Source of the DNA: Pseudorhizobium tarimense
Lineage (GTDB): Bacteria > Pseudomonadota > Alphaproteobacteria > Rhizobiales > Rhizobiaceae
Reading direction: 5' to 3'
Length of the DNA: 47,007 nt
NCBI RefSeq assembly: GCF_022968135.1
Contig: NZ_JALJRA010000028.1
Location: 1-47,007, forward strand
Each line of letters opens with the position of its first letter. The first letter of the stretch is position 1. The position numbers and the translations under genes are program-made. The notes under the pieces were generated by a model. The model did no database searches. It had not been told where the DNA came from and saw only the letters and a program-made list of their open reading frames with translations. Below are positions 40,379 to 47,007 of this stretch, in pieces.

Positions 40379-41587
40379 TTACTGCACCAGCTCGCAACCG
40401 CTCTTGGCGGGGTCGATATAGGCTTCGTCGCCCGGGATGGTCGACAGCACGTTGAAGTAGTCCCACGGCTCGTCGCTTTCACCCGGCTTCTTCACCTGCA
40501 GCAGATACATGTCGTGGATCATACGGCCGTTGGCGCCGACCTTGCCGTTACGGGCAAAGAAGTCGTCAACCGGCATCTCGTGCAGTGCCTTGGCGACCGC
40601 CTCGGTCTCGTCGGTGCCCGCCTGCTTGATAGCCTTCAGGTACTGCATGACGGCCGAATAGGTGCCGGCATGGACCATGTTCGGCATGGAGCCCGTGCGC
40701 TCGAAGAAGCGCTTGCCGAACTCACGGCTCTGCTCATCGAGGTTCCAGTAGTAGCCTTCCGTCAGCGTCAGCCCCTGTGCCGCTTCGACACCCAGGCCGT
40801 GAACTTCAGCGAGCGTGAAGAGCAGTGCCGCCAGGTTCTGGCCACCGGCAGTGATGCCGAATTCGGCCGCTTGCTTGATTGCATTTGCCGTGTCGAGACC
40901 TGCGTTCGCAAGGCCAATCACCTTCGCCCCGGAAGACTGCGCCTGCAGCAGGAAGGACGAGAAGTCGTTGGTTGCCAGCGGATGGCGCACCGAGCCCACG
41001 ACGTTACCGCCGGCCGACTTCACGAACTCGCTGGTCTGCTCCTCGAGCGAATAGCCGAAGGCATAGTCCGCCGTCAGGAAGAACCAGCTGTCGCCGCCCT
41101 GCTTCACGAGAGCGCCACCGGTCCCGACAGCGAGTGCGTGCGTGTCATAGGCCCAATGGAAGCCGTAGGGGCTGCACTGCTTGCCGGTCAGATCGGTGGT
41201 CGCCGCGCCGGTGACAATGTCGATCTTCTTCTTTTCCCGGCTCAGCGCCTGAACCGCGAGAGCGACGGATGAGGTTGTCAGCTCCATAATCGCATCCACC
41301 TGCTCGGTGTCGTACCACTGGCGTGCGATGTTGGAAGCAATGTCAGGCTTGTTCTGGTGGTCGGCGTCAACGATCTCGATCGGCATGTCGAGGACCGTGC
41401 CGCCAAAGTCCTCCACGGCCATCTTGGCGGCCTCCACCGACGACTTGCCGCCGAAGTCGGCATAAACGCCGGACTGGTCGTTCAGGATGCCGATCTTGAC
41501 CTTGCCGTCCGACACGGCGTCCTGAGCCAGCGCAGCCGTGCTCCCCGCCAGCAGAATTGCAAGCGACGCAATCAGGTTCTTTCGCAT
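40379..41587 (-). CDS. Liv-type ABC transporter substrate-binding protein
   Basis: 402 residues with signal peptide MRKNLIASLAILLAGSTAALA-Q and GGGAGGA before the ATG at 41587. It belongs to periplasmic binding protein family 6 (KVKIGILNDQSGVYADFGGK, VDADHQNKPDIASNIARQWY). The sequence differs from classical LivJ/LivK, with a Cys near GKQCSPYGFHW and a C-terminal Cys, and resembles the large amide/aromatic-type branch, so the ligand may not be an amino acid. It is the first gene of the seven-gene run ending in the GMC and hydroxyisobutyryl-CoA hydrolase genes, and is divergent from a LysR gene. Confidence 0.92.
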   Translation of the reverse strand: MRKNLIASLAILLAGSTAALAQDAVSDGKVKIGILNDQSGVYADFGGKSSVEAAKMAVEDFGGTVLDMPIEIVDADHQNKPDIASNIARQWYDTEQVDAIMELTTSSVALAVQALSREKKKIDIVTGAATTDLTGKQCSPYGFHWAYDTHALAVGTGGALVKQGGDSWFFLTADYAFGYSLEEQTSEFVKSAGGNVVGSVRHPLATNDFSSFLLQAQSSGAKVIGLANAGLDTANAIKQAAEFGITAGGQNLAALLFTLAEVHGLGVEAAQGLTLTEGYYWNLDEQSREFGKRFFERTGSMPNMVHAGTYSAVMQYLKAIKQAGTDETEAVAKALHEMPVDDFFARNGKVGANGRMIHDMYLLQVKKPGESDEPWDYFNVLSTIPGDEAYIDPAKSGCELVQ

Positions 41588-41620
41588 GATTTCTCCTCCC
41601 AGAGAATGCAGAGTGCGAGT

Positions 41621-41748
41621 CTGTTCAAATTTGGGAGACCGTCCTCCTCAAGACGACCATTCCATCCACCATCGTTTCGGAATTCGCCGGTTGACGCAAG
41701 GCGATTTCAGCAACTAATTGCAAACAGAGCCTGTGCATATTTGAACAG
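41621..41748. promoter_or_regulatory. Divergent control region with paired inverted motif CTGTTCAAAT
   Basis: CTGTTCAAAT at 41621-41630 and its exact reverse complement ATTTGAACAG at 41739-41748 lie 108 nt apart. One is close to the binding-protein start (34 nt) and the other close to the LysR start (10 nt). The match extends to CTGTTCAAATxTG in both. This symmetry about the divergent promoters suggests two regulator sites, possibly for the adjacent LysR protein. Confidence 0.5.
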
Positions 41749-41757
41749 AATGGCGGG

Positions 41758-42690
41758 ATGAGCACCAATCCGAACTTCACCTGGGACGACCTGCAGTATT
41801 TTCTGGCGGTCGCCAGAACCGGCCAACTTTCCACCGCCGCCCGACACTTAAGAACAAGCCACGCAACCGTCTCCCGCCGTATCGATCGCCTGGAGTTTTC
41901 GCTGAAGGTAAAGCTTTTCGAGCGCAACCCCCGCGGCTATGTCCTGACGGCCATCGGGCAACGCTTCATCGAGACAGCAGAGAAGATCGAAGCGGAAACG
42001 GAGCGGCTTCAGGCCGACGTCGCTGCTGGCACCACCGCCCAGAGGGGGGTGATCCGGCTCAGTGCGCCCGAAGGGTTTGCCAACTTCTTCTTTAGCCACC
42101 GTCTGCGCGAGTTTCAGACGCAGCACCCGAACATCTCGCTGGAACTGGTGACGATCCAGCAGATCATGTCCCTGTCGCGCAAGGAAGCCGATCTTGCGGT
42201 GACCTTGGACCCGCCGAAGGGCGGACCTTACAAGACCCAAAAGATCAGTGATTACGTGCTGAACGTCTATGCCTCCCGGGAATATCTCGCCAAAGCCCCG
42301 CCGATCACCTGTCGAGACGACCTGCTGGCGCACCCCTTCATCGGCTATATCGAGGACATGATCTTCGCCCCGGGGCTCGATTACATGCGCGACGTTCATC
42401 CCAGCTTGAAGCCGCACTTCCAGAGTTCCAGCATCTTCGCTCAGCTCACAGCGGCCAAGAGCGGCCTGGGGCTTTGCGTCCTGCCCCACTTCATCGCGCG
42501 GCATCAACCGGATCTTCAGATCCTGCTGCCGGAGGAGCTGACACTCACGAGAAACTATTGGCTCGTCTGCCACAAGGACCTGAGCCATGTGCCACGCGTG
42601 CGTCTGGTGGCGGATTTCATCTTCTCTGCTGTGCATACGAGCCAGGACGTCTTCCTCCGAAAGGGTGAACTGATGGCCAATGCCAGATAG
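41758..42690 (+). CDS. LysR family regulator divergent from the Liv-type operon
   Basis: 310 residues from ATG 41758. The helix-turn-helix lies within WDDLQYFLAVARTGQLSTAA, RHLRTSHATVSRRIDRLEFS. The effector domain begins near GVIRLSAPEGFANFFFSHRL and contains LSRKEADLAVTLDPPKGG. It is divergent from the Liv-type transporter operon across 170 nt and is its most likely regulator. The subgroup resembles LysR proteins of aldehyde, alcohol or amino-acid metabolism, but no effector can be assigned. Confidence 0.92.
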   Translation: MSTNPNFTWDDLQYFLAVARTGQLSTAARHLRTSHATVSRRIDRLEFSLKVKLFERNPRGYVLTAIGQRFIETAEKIEAETERLQADVAAGTTAQRGVIRLSAPEGFANFFFSHRLREFQTQHPNISLELVTIQQIMSLSRKEADLAVTLDPPKGGPYKTQKISDYVLNVYASREYLAKAPPITCRDDLLAHPFIGYIEDMIFAPGLDYMRDVHPSLKPHFQSSSIFAQLTAAKSGLGLCVLPHFIARHQPDLQILLPEELTLTRNYWLVCHKDLSHVPRVRLVADFIFSAVHTSQDVFLRKGELMANAR

Positions 42691-42807
42691 CAGCAGCCAA
42701 GCCTCTAAAATCGCGCCGAAAGAAAATTTTAAGTGGGGCGGAACAAAAGCAGCTATCAGAAATTGATTGGGGTTAACTGCCACGCGTTGGTGGTGGGGGA
42801 GCATGCC

Positions 42808-44778
42808 TTGAGGGACAGTCTTGCACAGGTGAAGTTGAACGAAGAGGAGCGGTACCGGCTGCTCGTCGACGCCATCACTGATTACGCGATTTACATGCTC
42901 GATCCGAGCGGACGGATCAGCAGTTGGAACCCGGGAGCTCAGCGTTTCAAGGGTTATCGGACGGAAGAAATCCTCGGACACCACTTTTCCCGCTTCTACA
43001 CAGAAGAAGATCGTGCCGTGGAGTTGCCCGCCCGTGCGCTCCGCGTTGCCCAGACAGAAGGCCGCTTCGAAAATGAAGGCTGGCGAGTCCGCAAAGACGG
43101 CAGCCGCTTCTGGGCCCATGTGATCATTGACCCTATCTGGAGCCCTTCAGGAGATCTTCTGGGTTTTGCAAAGGTCACCCGTGACCTGACTGAGCGCAAG
43201 CGCGCCGAGATCGAGCTGAAGAAGAGCGAGCAGCAGTTTCAGATGCTGGTACAAGGCGTCTCGGATTACGCAATCTTCATGCTCGATCCGGACGGCTATG
43301 TCTCGAACTGGAACCTTGGTGCCCAACGCATCAAGGGATATCGCGCCGAGGAGATCGTTGGCTCGCACTTCTCACGCTTCTACACCGAAGAGGACCGGGC
43401 TGCGGGCGTTCCGGAGCGAGGGCTCGAAACGGCAAGGCGCGAAGGACGCTTTGAGAAGGAAGGCATTCGTCAGCGCAAGGACGGCTCGCACTTCTGGGCG
43501 CATGTCGTCATCGACGCAATCCGCGATGAAACCGGCAGCCTGATCGGCTTCGCGAAGGTGACGCGCGACATCACAGAGAAGGTAGAGGCGCAGAAAGCTC
43601 TCAATCAGGCTCGGGAAGATCTTTTCCAGGCACAGAAGATGGAGGCGATCGGCCAGCTTACCGGCGGCATCGCGCATGACTTCAACAATCTGCTGATGGC
43701 GGTGCTTGGCAGCCTAGAGATCCTGAAGAAGAGAATGCCGGAAGATCCGTCGCTGGTGCCTCTGCTTGACAATGCGATGCAGGGTGCGGAGCGCGGTGTG
43801 GCGCTTGTCCAGCGAATGCTGACCTATTCGCGCAAGCAGAACCTCAACATGACCGCGGTTGGCGTCCCGCAGGTCATTGCCGACATGATGGAGCTCATCC
43901 CACGATCGATCGGAGCCAGCATCTCCTTCGAAACGAACTTCGAAGAGGCTCTGCCGCCCGTGGTAACGGATCCGGTGCAACTGGAGACAGCGATCCTCAA
44001 CCTCATCGTCAATGCGCGTGACGCCATGCCTGACGGCGGAAGCATAAGCGTGCGCGCCGATGCCGTCCCAGGGTTGGCGGGATTGAGTCCAGATGCTGCC
44101 TTCGTGCGCATCTCCGTTAGCGATACGGGAGAAGGCATGGACACGGAAACGCTTCAGCATGCGACGACCCCCTTCTTCACCACCAAAGGGGTCGGCAAGG
44201 GGACCGGGCTGGGGCTTTCCATGGTGCAGGGATTGGCGGAACAGTCCGGCGGCCGCCTGTTGATCGAGAGCACCAAGGGCAAAGGGACCACGGTCTCGCT
44301 CGTCTTGCCTGCTGCGGATGCAGACGCAGACGAAACACCGGCCAATGAGTCCCTCCCCGGAACCAGGACATGCATCGAGCACGATCATGCCAGACGTCCT
44401 CTCACCGTCCTTGCCGTCGATGACGACGCCCTGGTGCTGATGAATACGACGCTGATGCTGGAGGATCTGGGGCACACGGTAATCGAAGCCTTTAATGGTC
44501 AGGCGGCATTGGAGACGCTCGGCACAGCCGGAACGGTGGATCTGGTCATCACCGACCATTCCATGCCACGCATGACCGGCGCGGAGCTGGCGGAACGGAT
44601 CAACGCACAGTGGCCTCACCTGCCGATCATCCTCGCCACGGGATATGCCGAACTCCCGTCCGGTAACGGAGACCAGTGGCCGAAACTGTCAAAGCCGTTC
44701 TCGCAGGAGCAACTGGCGGAGGCGGTTGCCCTTGCCATGCACAGATGTCCTGAACAAAAAACCGCCGCCGCGCGTTGA
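42808..44778 (+). CDS. PAS-PAS hybrid histidine kinase with C-terminal receiver
   Basis: About 656 residues if started at TTG 42808, which has GGGGGAG 6 nt upstream. GTG 42733 gives 681 residues but has no ribosome site. Two consecutive PAS domains (about residues 17-130 and 143-260) are close copies, each with the segment HFSRFYTEEDRA and a KDGS-x-FWAHV strand. The H-box is MEAIGQLTGGIAHDFNN. The ATPase has N-box NLIVNARDAMPDGG, DTGEGMD and GKGTGLGLSMVQGLAEQ. The receiver (about 528-650) starts LAVDDDALVL, has Asp in VITDHSMP and Lys in LSKPF. There are no membrane helices, so it senses a cytoplasmic cue, perhaps redox or light through the PAS domains. Its partners are unknown. Confidence 0.9.
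   Translation: MRDSLAQVKLNEEERYRLLVDAITDYAIYMLDPSGRISSWNPGAQRFKGYRTEEILGHHFSRFYTEEDRAVELPARALRVAQTEGRFENEGWRVRKDGSRFWAHVIIDPIWSPSGDLLGFAKVTRDLTERKRAEIELKKSEQQFQMLVQGVSDYAIFMLDPDGYVSNWNLGAQRIKGYRAEEIVGSHFSRFYTEEDRAAGVPERGLETARREGRFEKEGIRQRKDGSHFWAHVVIDAIRDETGSLIGFAKVTRDITEKVEAQKALNQAREDLFQAQKMEAIGQLTGGIAHDFNNLLMAVLGSLEILKKRMPEDPSLVPLLDNAMQGAERGVALVQRMLTYSRKQNLNMTAVGVPQVIADMMELIPRSIGASISFETNFEEALPPVVTDPVQLETAILNLIVNARDAMPDGGSISVRADAVPGLAGLSPDAAFVRISVSDTGEGMDTETLQHATTPFFTTKGVGKGTGLGLSMVQGLAEQSGGRLLIESTKGKGTTVSLVLPAADADADETPANESLPGTRTCIEHDHARRPLTVLAVDDDALVLMNTTLMLEDLGHTVIEAFNGQAALETLGTAGTVDLVITDHSMPRMTGAELAERINAQWPHLPIILATGYAELPSGNGDQWPKLSKPFSQEQLAEAVALAMHRCPEQKTAAAR
44751..44776 (+). promoter_or_regulatory. 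EcfG-like promoter upstream of the BON-domain gene
   Basis: TGAAC (44751-44755), 17 nt, CGTT (44773-44776). The first base of the -35 deviates from GGAAC and the rest fits. It overlaps the end of the kinase gene, and a start near 44783 would give a 25-nt leader before the BON ATG. Confidence 0.5.
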
Positions 44779-44807
44779 ATCGACAGTTTACCCTTGGAGA
44801 GAATGTC

Positions 44808-45083
44808 ATGGTTTTCAAACACCAGAGTTTCCACGAGGAGCCCCCGGTCGTTGAGAAGGAGTATCCGCCGGAGGCTGCACTTGAAGGTGCGGTCTCCGAT
44901 GCACTGGGCTCAGCAGGTGGCATCGATGCAACCGGCATTCATGTTGTTGCCGAGGGAACGACCATCATCCTGACGGGGTCGGTGATGTATGAGAGCGAGG
45001 TTGTGCGCGCCGAAGAAGTAGCCTGCAGCATTGCAGGCGTTTCAGATGTTCGCAATGAAGTGACGACCGGCAGGATCGCCTAA
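44808..45083 (+). CDS. BON-domain protein (OsmY-like, cytoplasmic)
   Basis: 91 residues from ATG 44808, with GGAGAG at good spacing. A 33-nt in-frame upstream extension has no ribosome site. A single BON domain covers about residues 25-88 (LEGAVSDALGSAGGIDATGI, IILTGSVMYESEVVRAEEVA, GVSDVRNEVTTGRIA). OsmY-type proteins have two BON domains and a signal peptide; this one has one and no signal. BON domains bind phospholipid or other macromolecules and are common in stress-induced proteins. An EcfG-like promoter lies just upstream, which would link it to the GSR. Confidence 0.85.
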   Translation: MVFKHQSFHEEPPVVEKEYPPEAALEGAVSDALGSAGGIDATGIHVVAEGTTIILTGSVMYESEVVRAEEVACSIAGVSDVRNEVTTGRIA

Positions 45084-45142
45084 GCCATTACAGCTAAACG
45101 AAGAAGGCCCGGATCATCTGCAGGCTGTGTGGAAACTGAATG

Positions 45143-45171
45143 GAGGCTCCGGTTTAACCGGGGCCTCTTTT
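45143..45171 (+). terminator. Stem-loop between the BON gene and the transposase remnant
   Basis: GAGGC-T-CCGGT (45143-45153) pairs with ACCGG-G-GCCTC (45157-45167), with a 3-nt loop and one G-U pair, followed by TTTT. It is probably the terminator of the BON transcript or the end structure of the older insertion element. The rest of 45084-45175 shows nothing recognisable. Confidence 0.6.
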
Positions 45172-45596
45172 GGTTTCAGGCGGCGGCGGTGCGGATGTTG
45201 ATGGCCCGGGCATCCATGCGGTTGAGCGCATCGTCATCGAGGTGGCGCTTGACGGTGCGCCGTTCGGCGGTGGTGCAGGACGGCTTGAGCGCACAGCCGG
45301 AACAGTCCTGCGAGACGTAGGTGACGTTGCGTTTCTTGCGGTGGAGCTGCTTGCGCACGAGCGTGCGGCCCGCCGGGCAGGCGAGAGTGTCGGTTGCGGT
45401 ATCGTAGGCGAAAGCGGTGCGGTCAACAGCGTGCCGTCGCCCTGATTGTTGATCGAGCGCTGCGAGGGCACGCAGGCGACGATGCCATCGCGCTCGCAGG
45501 CGCTGGCGTGCTCGCCGTTGTCGAAGCCCTTGTCGGCCACGACCGTCAAGATGTCGAGGTCGAGGCTCTCCTTCGTGGCGCTGGCCATTGGATGAA

Positions 45597-45604
45597 GCTG
45601 GCGA
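45597..45604. repeat. Left 8-bp target-site duplication of the IS256-family element
   Basis: GCTGGCGA at 45597-45604 directly precedes the element and is repeated exactly at 46931-46938 directly after it. Eight-bp duplications are normal for IS256-family insertion. Confidence 0.95.
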
Positions 45605-45636
45605 GGGACTGTCAGGAATTTCGTGTACGGGCGTGC
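45605..45636 (+). repeat. Left terminal inverted repeat of the IS256-family element
   Basis: This 32-bp sequence is the exact reverse complement of 46899-46930. The match ends at 45637, where the inner bases diverge. Confidence 0.95.
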
Positions 45637-45652
45637 GGTTGAACATTTCTGT

Positions 45653-46873
45653 TTACGCCCTCGCGGCCTGGAAGCGGTCCGCGAAGAGAACGGCGAATTG
45701 GGATTTTGCCATAGCCCATTCTCTTGCTGGCATTTTCCACTCTTTCTCCGATCTGTTCAAGACCAGATACAGGAGTTTGGTCGCCGCCTCATCTGATGGA
45801 AAATGTCCCCTTGCACGGACGGCGCGGCGTAGCTTGGAATTTAGAGCCTCTATGGCGTTCGTGGTATAGATGATCCGGCGCACGTCCCTGGGAAAGGCAA
45901 AGAAGGGAATGACCTCCTGCCAGGCGCGTCGCCACATCTGGCCGATAGCCGGGAATTTCTGGCCCCAGAAGCCGGCCTCGAACGAGGTCAGGGCAGCCTC
46001 GGCGGCCGTGTCATCGACGGCCGAATAGATCAGCTTCAGCGCACGGGCCAGATCCCTCCGGTCCTTCCAGGAGGCAAAATCCAGCGAGTTTCGGAGCAGG
46101 TGAACGATGCAGGTTTGCACGGCCGTTTCCGGAAAGACTGCATTGATGGCATCGGGGAAGCCCTTCAGCCCGTCCACGACGGCAATGAGAATATCCTCCA
46201 CGCCGCGGTTCCTCAGCTCGTTCATCACCCGCAGCCAGAACTTGGCGCCCTCGTTGGTCTCGACCCAAAGCCCGAGGATTTCCTTGGTTCCGTCGCCGCG
46301 CACGCCGAGAGCAACATGGACCGCCTTGTTACGCACCGTGCCTTCGTCGCGAATCTTAACCCGACGCGCATCGAAGAACACCAGAGGGTAGACCGGCTCC
46401 AGCGGTCGCGACTGCCAGGCCGCGATCTCATCAAGCACCGCATCCGTCACCGCCGAGATCAGATCGGGAGAGACATCCACACCGTAGAGCTCCTGCACAT
46501 GACCGACGATCTCGCGGGTGCTCATACCTCGCGCATACATCGAGATGATCTTGTCATTGAAGCCGGGAAACCGCCGCTGATATTTGGCCAGGAGCTGCGG
46601 ATCAAAGCTCGATTGCCGGTCTCGCGGTATGGAGAGCTCCAGAGACCCATCATCCGTCAGAACCGTCTTCTTCCCATAGCCATTGCGGCTGTTGCCACTG
46701 GAACCTTCACTTGAGAGATGATGATCCATCTCCGCGTTCAGCGCCCGCTCGGCCAACGCCTTCTTCAACTGGTCGATCAGCCCGCCGCCATCAAACGCCG
46801 TCTTCGCGTCAGCCCCGCCGAGCAATTGATCCAATATTGCGTCCGGAATAACCGGTTCTTTCCGTCGTGCCAT
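45653..46873 (-). CDS. IS256-family (Mutator-type) transposase
   Basis: 406 residues from ATG 46873, with GGAGAT upstream; this is the normal family length. The family core is clear: IISMYARGMSTREI, VFFDARRVKIRD (first catalytic Asp), ALGVRGDGTKEILGLW, AVVDGLKGFPDAI (second Asp), CIVHLLRNSL with the conserved C and H, and YTTNAIEALNSKLRR (catalytic Glu). No frameshift or internal stop is present, so it should be functional. It fills the element between the two 32-bp inverted repeats and lies antisense to nothing but its own ends. Confidence 0.97.
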   Translation of the reverse strand: MARRKEPVIPDAILDQLLGGADAKTAFDGGGLIDQLKKALAERALNAEMDHHLSSEGSSGNSRNGYGKKTVLTDDGSLELSIPRDRQSSFDPQLLAKYQRRFPGFNDKIISMYARGMSTREIVGHVQELYGVDVSPDLISAVTDAVLDEIAAWQSRPLEPVYPLVFFDARRVKIRDEGTVRNKAVHVALGVRGDGTKEILGLWVETNEGAKFWLRVMNELRNRGVEDILIAVVDGLKGFPDAINAVFPETAVQTCIVHLLRNSLDFASWKDRRDLARALKLIYSAVDDTAAEAALTSFEAGFWGQKFPAIGQMWRRAWQEVIPFFAFPRDVRRIIYTTNAIEALNSKLRRAVRARGHFPSDEAATKLLYLVLNRSEKEWKMPAREWAMAKSQFAVLFADRFQAARA

Positions 46874-46898
46874 GGGTGATCTCCTTCAAACCCATTAT

Positions 46899-46930
46899 GC
46901 ACGCCCGTACACGAAATTCCTGACAGTCCC
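46899..46930 (-). repeat. Right terminal inverted repeat of the IS256-family element
   Basis: This sequence is the exact reverse complement of 45605-45636 over 32 bp. The transposase promoter must lie between it and the ATG at 46873, or read in from outside. Confidence 0.95.
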
Positions 46931-46938
46931 GCTGGCGA
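46931..46938. repeat. Right 8-bp target-site duplication of the IS256-family element
   Basis: GCTGGCGA, identical to 45597-45604, directly after the right inverted repeat. Confidence 0.95.
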
Positions 46939-47007
46939 CGGTCTGTCGGCTCGTCCGTGATCGCGTGATGCACGATCAGGCGCGTGTCGGTATCGACGGC
47001 GGTCTGT

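Larger units (their letters stand above)
45605..46930. mobile_element. Complete IS256-family insertion sequence, 1326 bp
   Basis: Perfect 32-bp terminal inverted repeats (45605-45636 and 46899-46930) begin GGGACTGTCAGGAATTTCGT. The repeats enclose one full-length transposase gene on the minus strand. The 8-bp direct repeats GCTGGCGA flank the element. The intact ends and target duplication indicate a recent insertion that may still be mobile. Confidence 0.96.
45176..47007 (-). pseudogene. IS1182-like transposase gene, frameshifted and split by an IS256 element (N-terminus beyond window)
   Basis: The right part (46939-47007, minus strand) encodes TAVDTDTRLIVHHAITDEPT, and the left part (45604-45176) encodes MASATKESLDLDILTVVADK, GFDNGEHAS, then SQRSINNQGDGTL. 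After removing the IS256 element and one 8-bp target copy, the two parts join in frame (RRQ-LHPMASATKE). At about 45423-45427 the frame shifts: one base is missing between GTL and DRTAFAYDTATDTLACPAGR. The C-terminal part with the cysteine-rich QDCSGCALKPSC segment continues in another frame to the stop at 45176. The gene is therefore broken twice. Its element boundaries cannot be set because the far end lies outside the window. Confidence 0.88.

Noticed and set aside
42740..42764. GGAAC upstream of the hybrid kinase as a further EcfG promoter
   Set aside because: At 16 nt the -10 position reads AATT and at 17 nt ATTG, matching at most two of the four CGTT bases. It is too weak to list as a promoter.
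45084..45175. Terminal inverted repeat of the IS1182-like element
   Set aside because: The other end is outside the window, so no repeat pair can be compared. The hairpin here fits a terminator equally well.

Overview
The window looks like a chromosomal segment from an alphaproteobacterium of the Rhizobiaceae type (Sinorhizobium, Rhizobium, Agrobacterium or Shinella-like). The base composition is GC-rich, ABC importers are very dense, and there is a complete PhyR-NepR-EcfG general stress response (GSR) locus. A sorbitol/mannitol (smo) transporter cluster lies close by. From memory, smo and the rpoE2/rsiA1 GSR locus are also near each other in Sinorhizobium meliloti. No tRNA, rRNA, CRISPR array or replication origin was seen.

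Layout. 1-2.7 kb: end of a polyol ABC cluster (partial permease, binding protein, SorC-type regulator). 2.7-9.95 kb: peptide importer 1, with a fused double ATPase and an M20 amidohydrolase on the minus strand, divergent from the binding protein and two permeases on the plus strand, ending in a clear terminator. 9.96-15.4 kb: GSR island, with a candidate EcfG-dependent small RNA, an HWE-type kinase, phyR, nepR-ecfG, a receiver-only regulator, a Crp/Fnr regulator, and a block encoding a 25-residue membrane peptide, a DUF883 protein and a holin-like membrane protein. 15.4-26.1 kb: one long minus-strand peptide-uptake cluster, with an M19 dipeptidase, two binding-protein/permease sets, a single DppD/DppF ATPase pair and an internal LysR regulator. 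26.3-30.2 kb: LysR regulator divergent from glutaryl-CoA dehydrogenase, followed by an aldehyde dehydrogenase. 30.2-34.1 kb: sulfate importer (binding protein, CysT, CysW, CysA). 34.2-41.6 kb: branched-chain amino-acid type (Liv) importer in an apparent operon with a GMC oxidoreductase and a 3-hydroxyisobutyryl-CoA hydrolase, divergent from a LysR regulator. 42.8-45.1 kb: PAS-PAS hybrid histidine kinase and a BON-domain protein. 45.1-47.0 kb: an intact IS256-family element inserted in an already frameshifted IS1182-like transposase gene.

The GSR genes form a recognisable circuit. The kinase controls phosphorylation of PhyR, PhyR-P binds the anti-sigma factor NepR, and EcfG is released. I found exact or near matches to the EcfG promoter pattern (GGAAC, 16-17 nt, CGTT) in front of phyR, nepR-ecfG, the 25-residue peptide block, the BON gene, and a stretch with no protein gene between the first peptide importer and the kinase. 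That last stretch (about 10007-10120) can fold into three consecutive stem-loops, two with C-rich loops. It resembles in plan the sigma-T-dependent small RNA GsrN of Caulobacter, and it is the most interesting object in the window.
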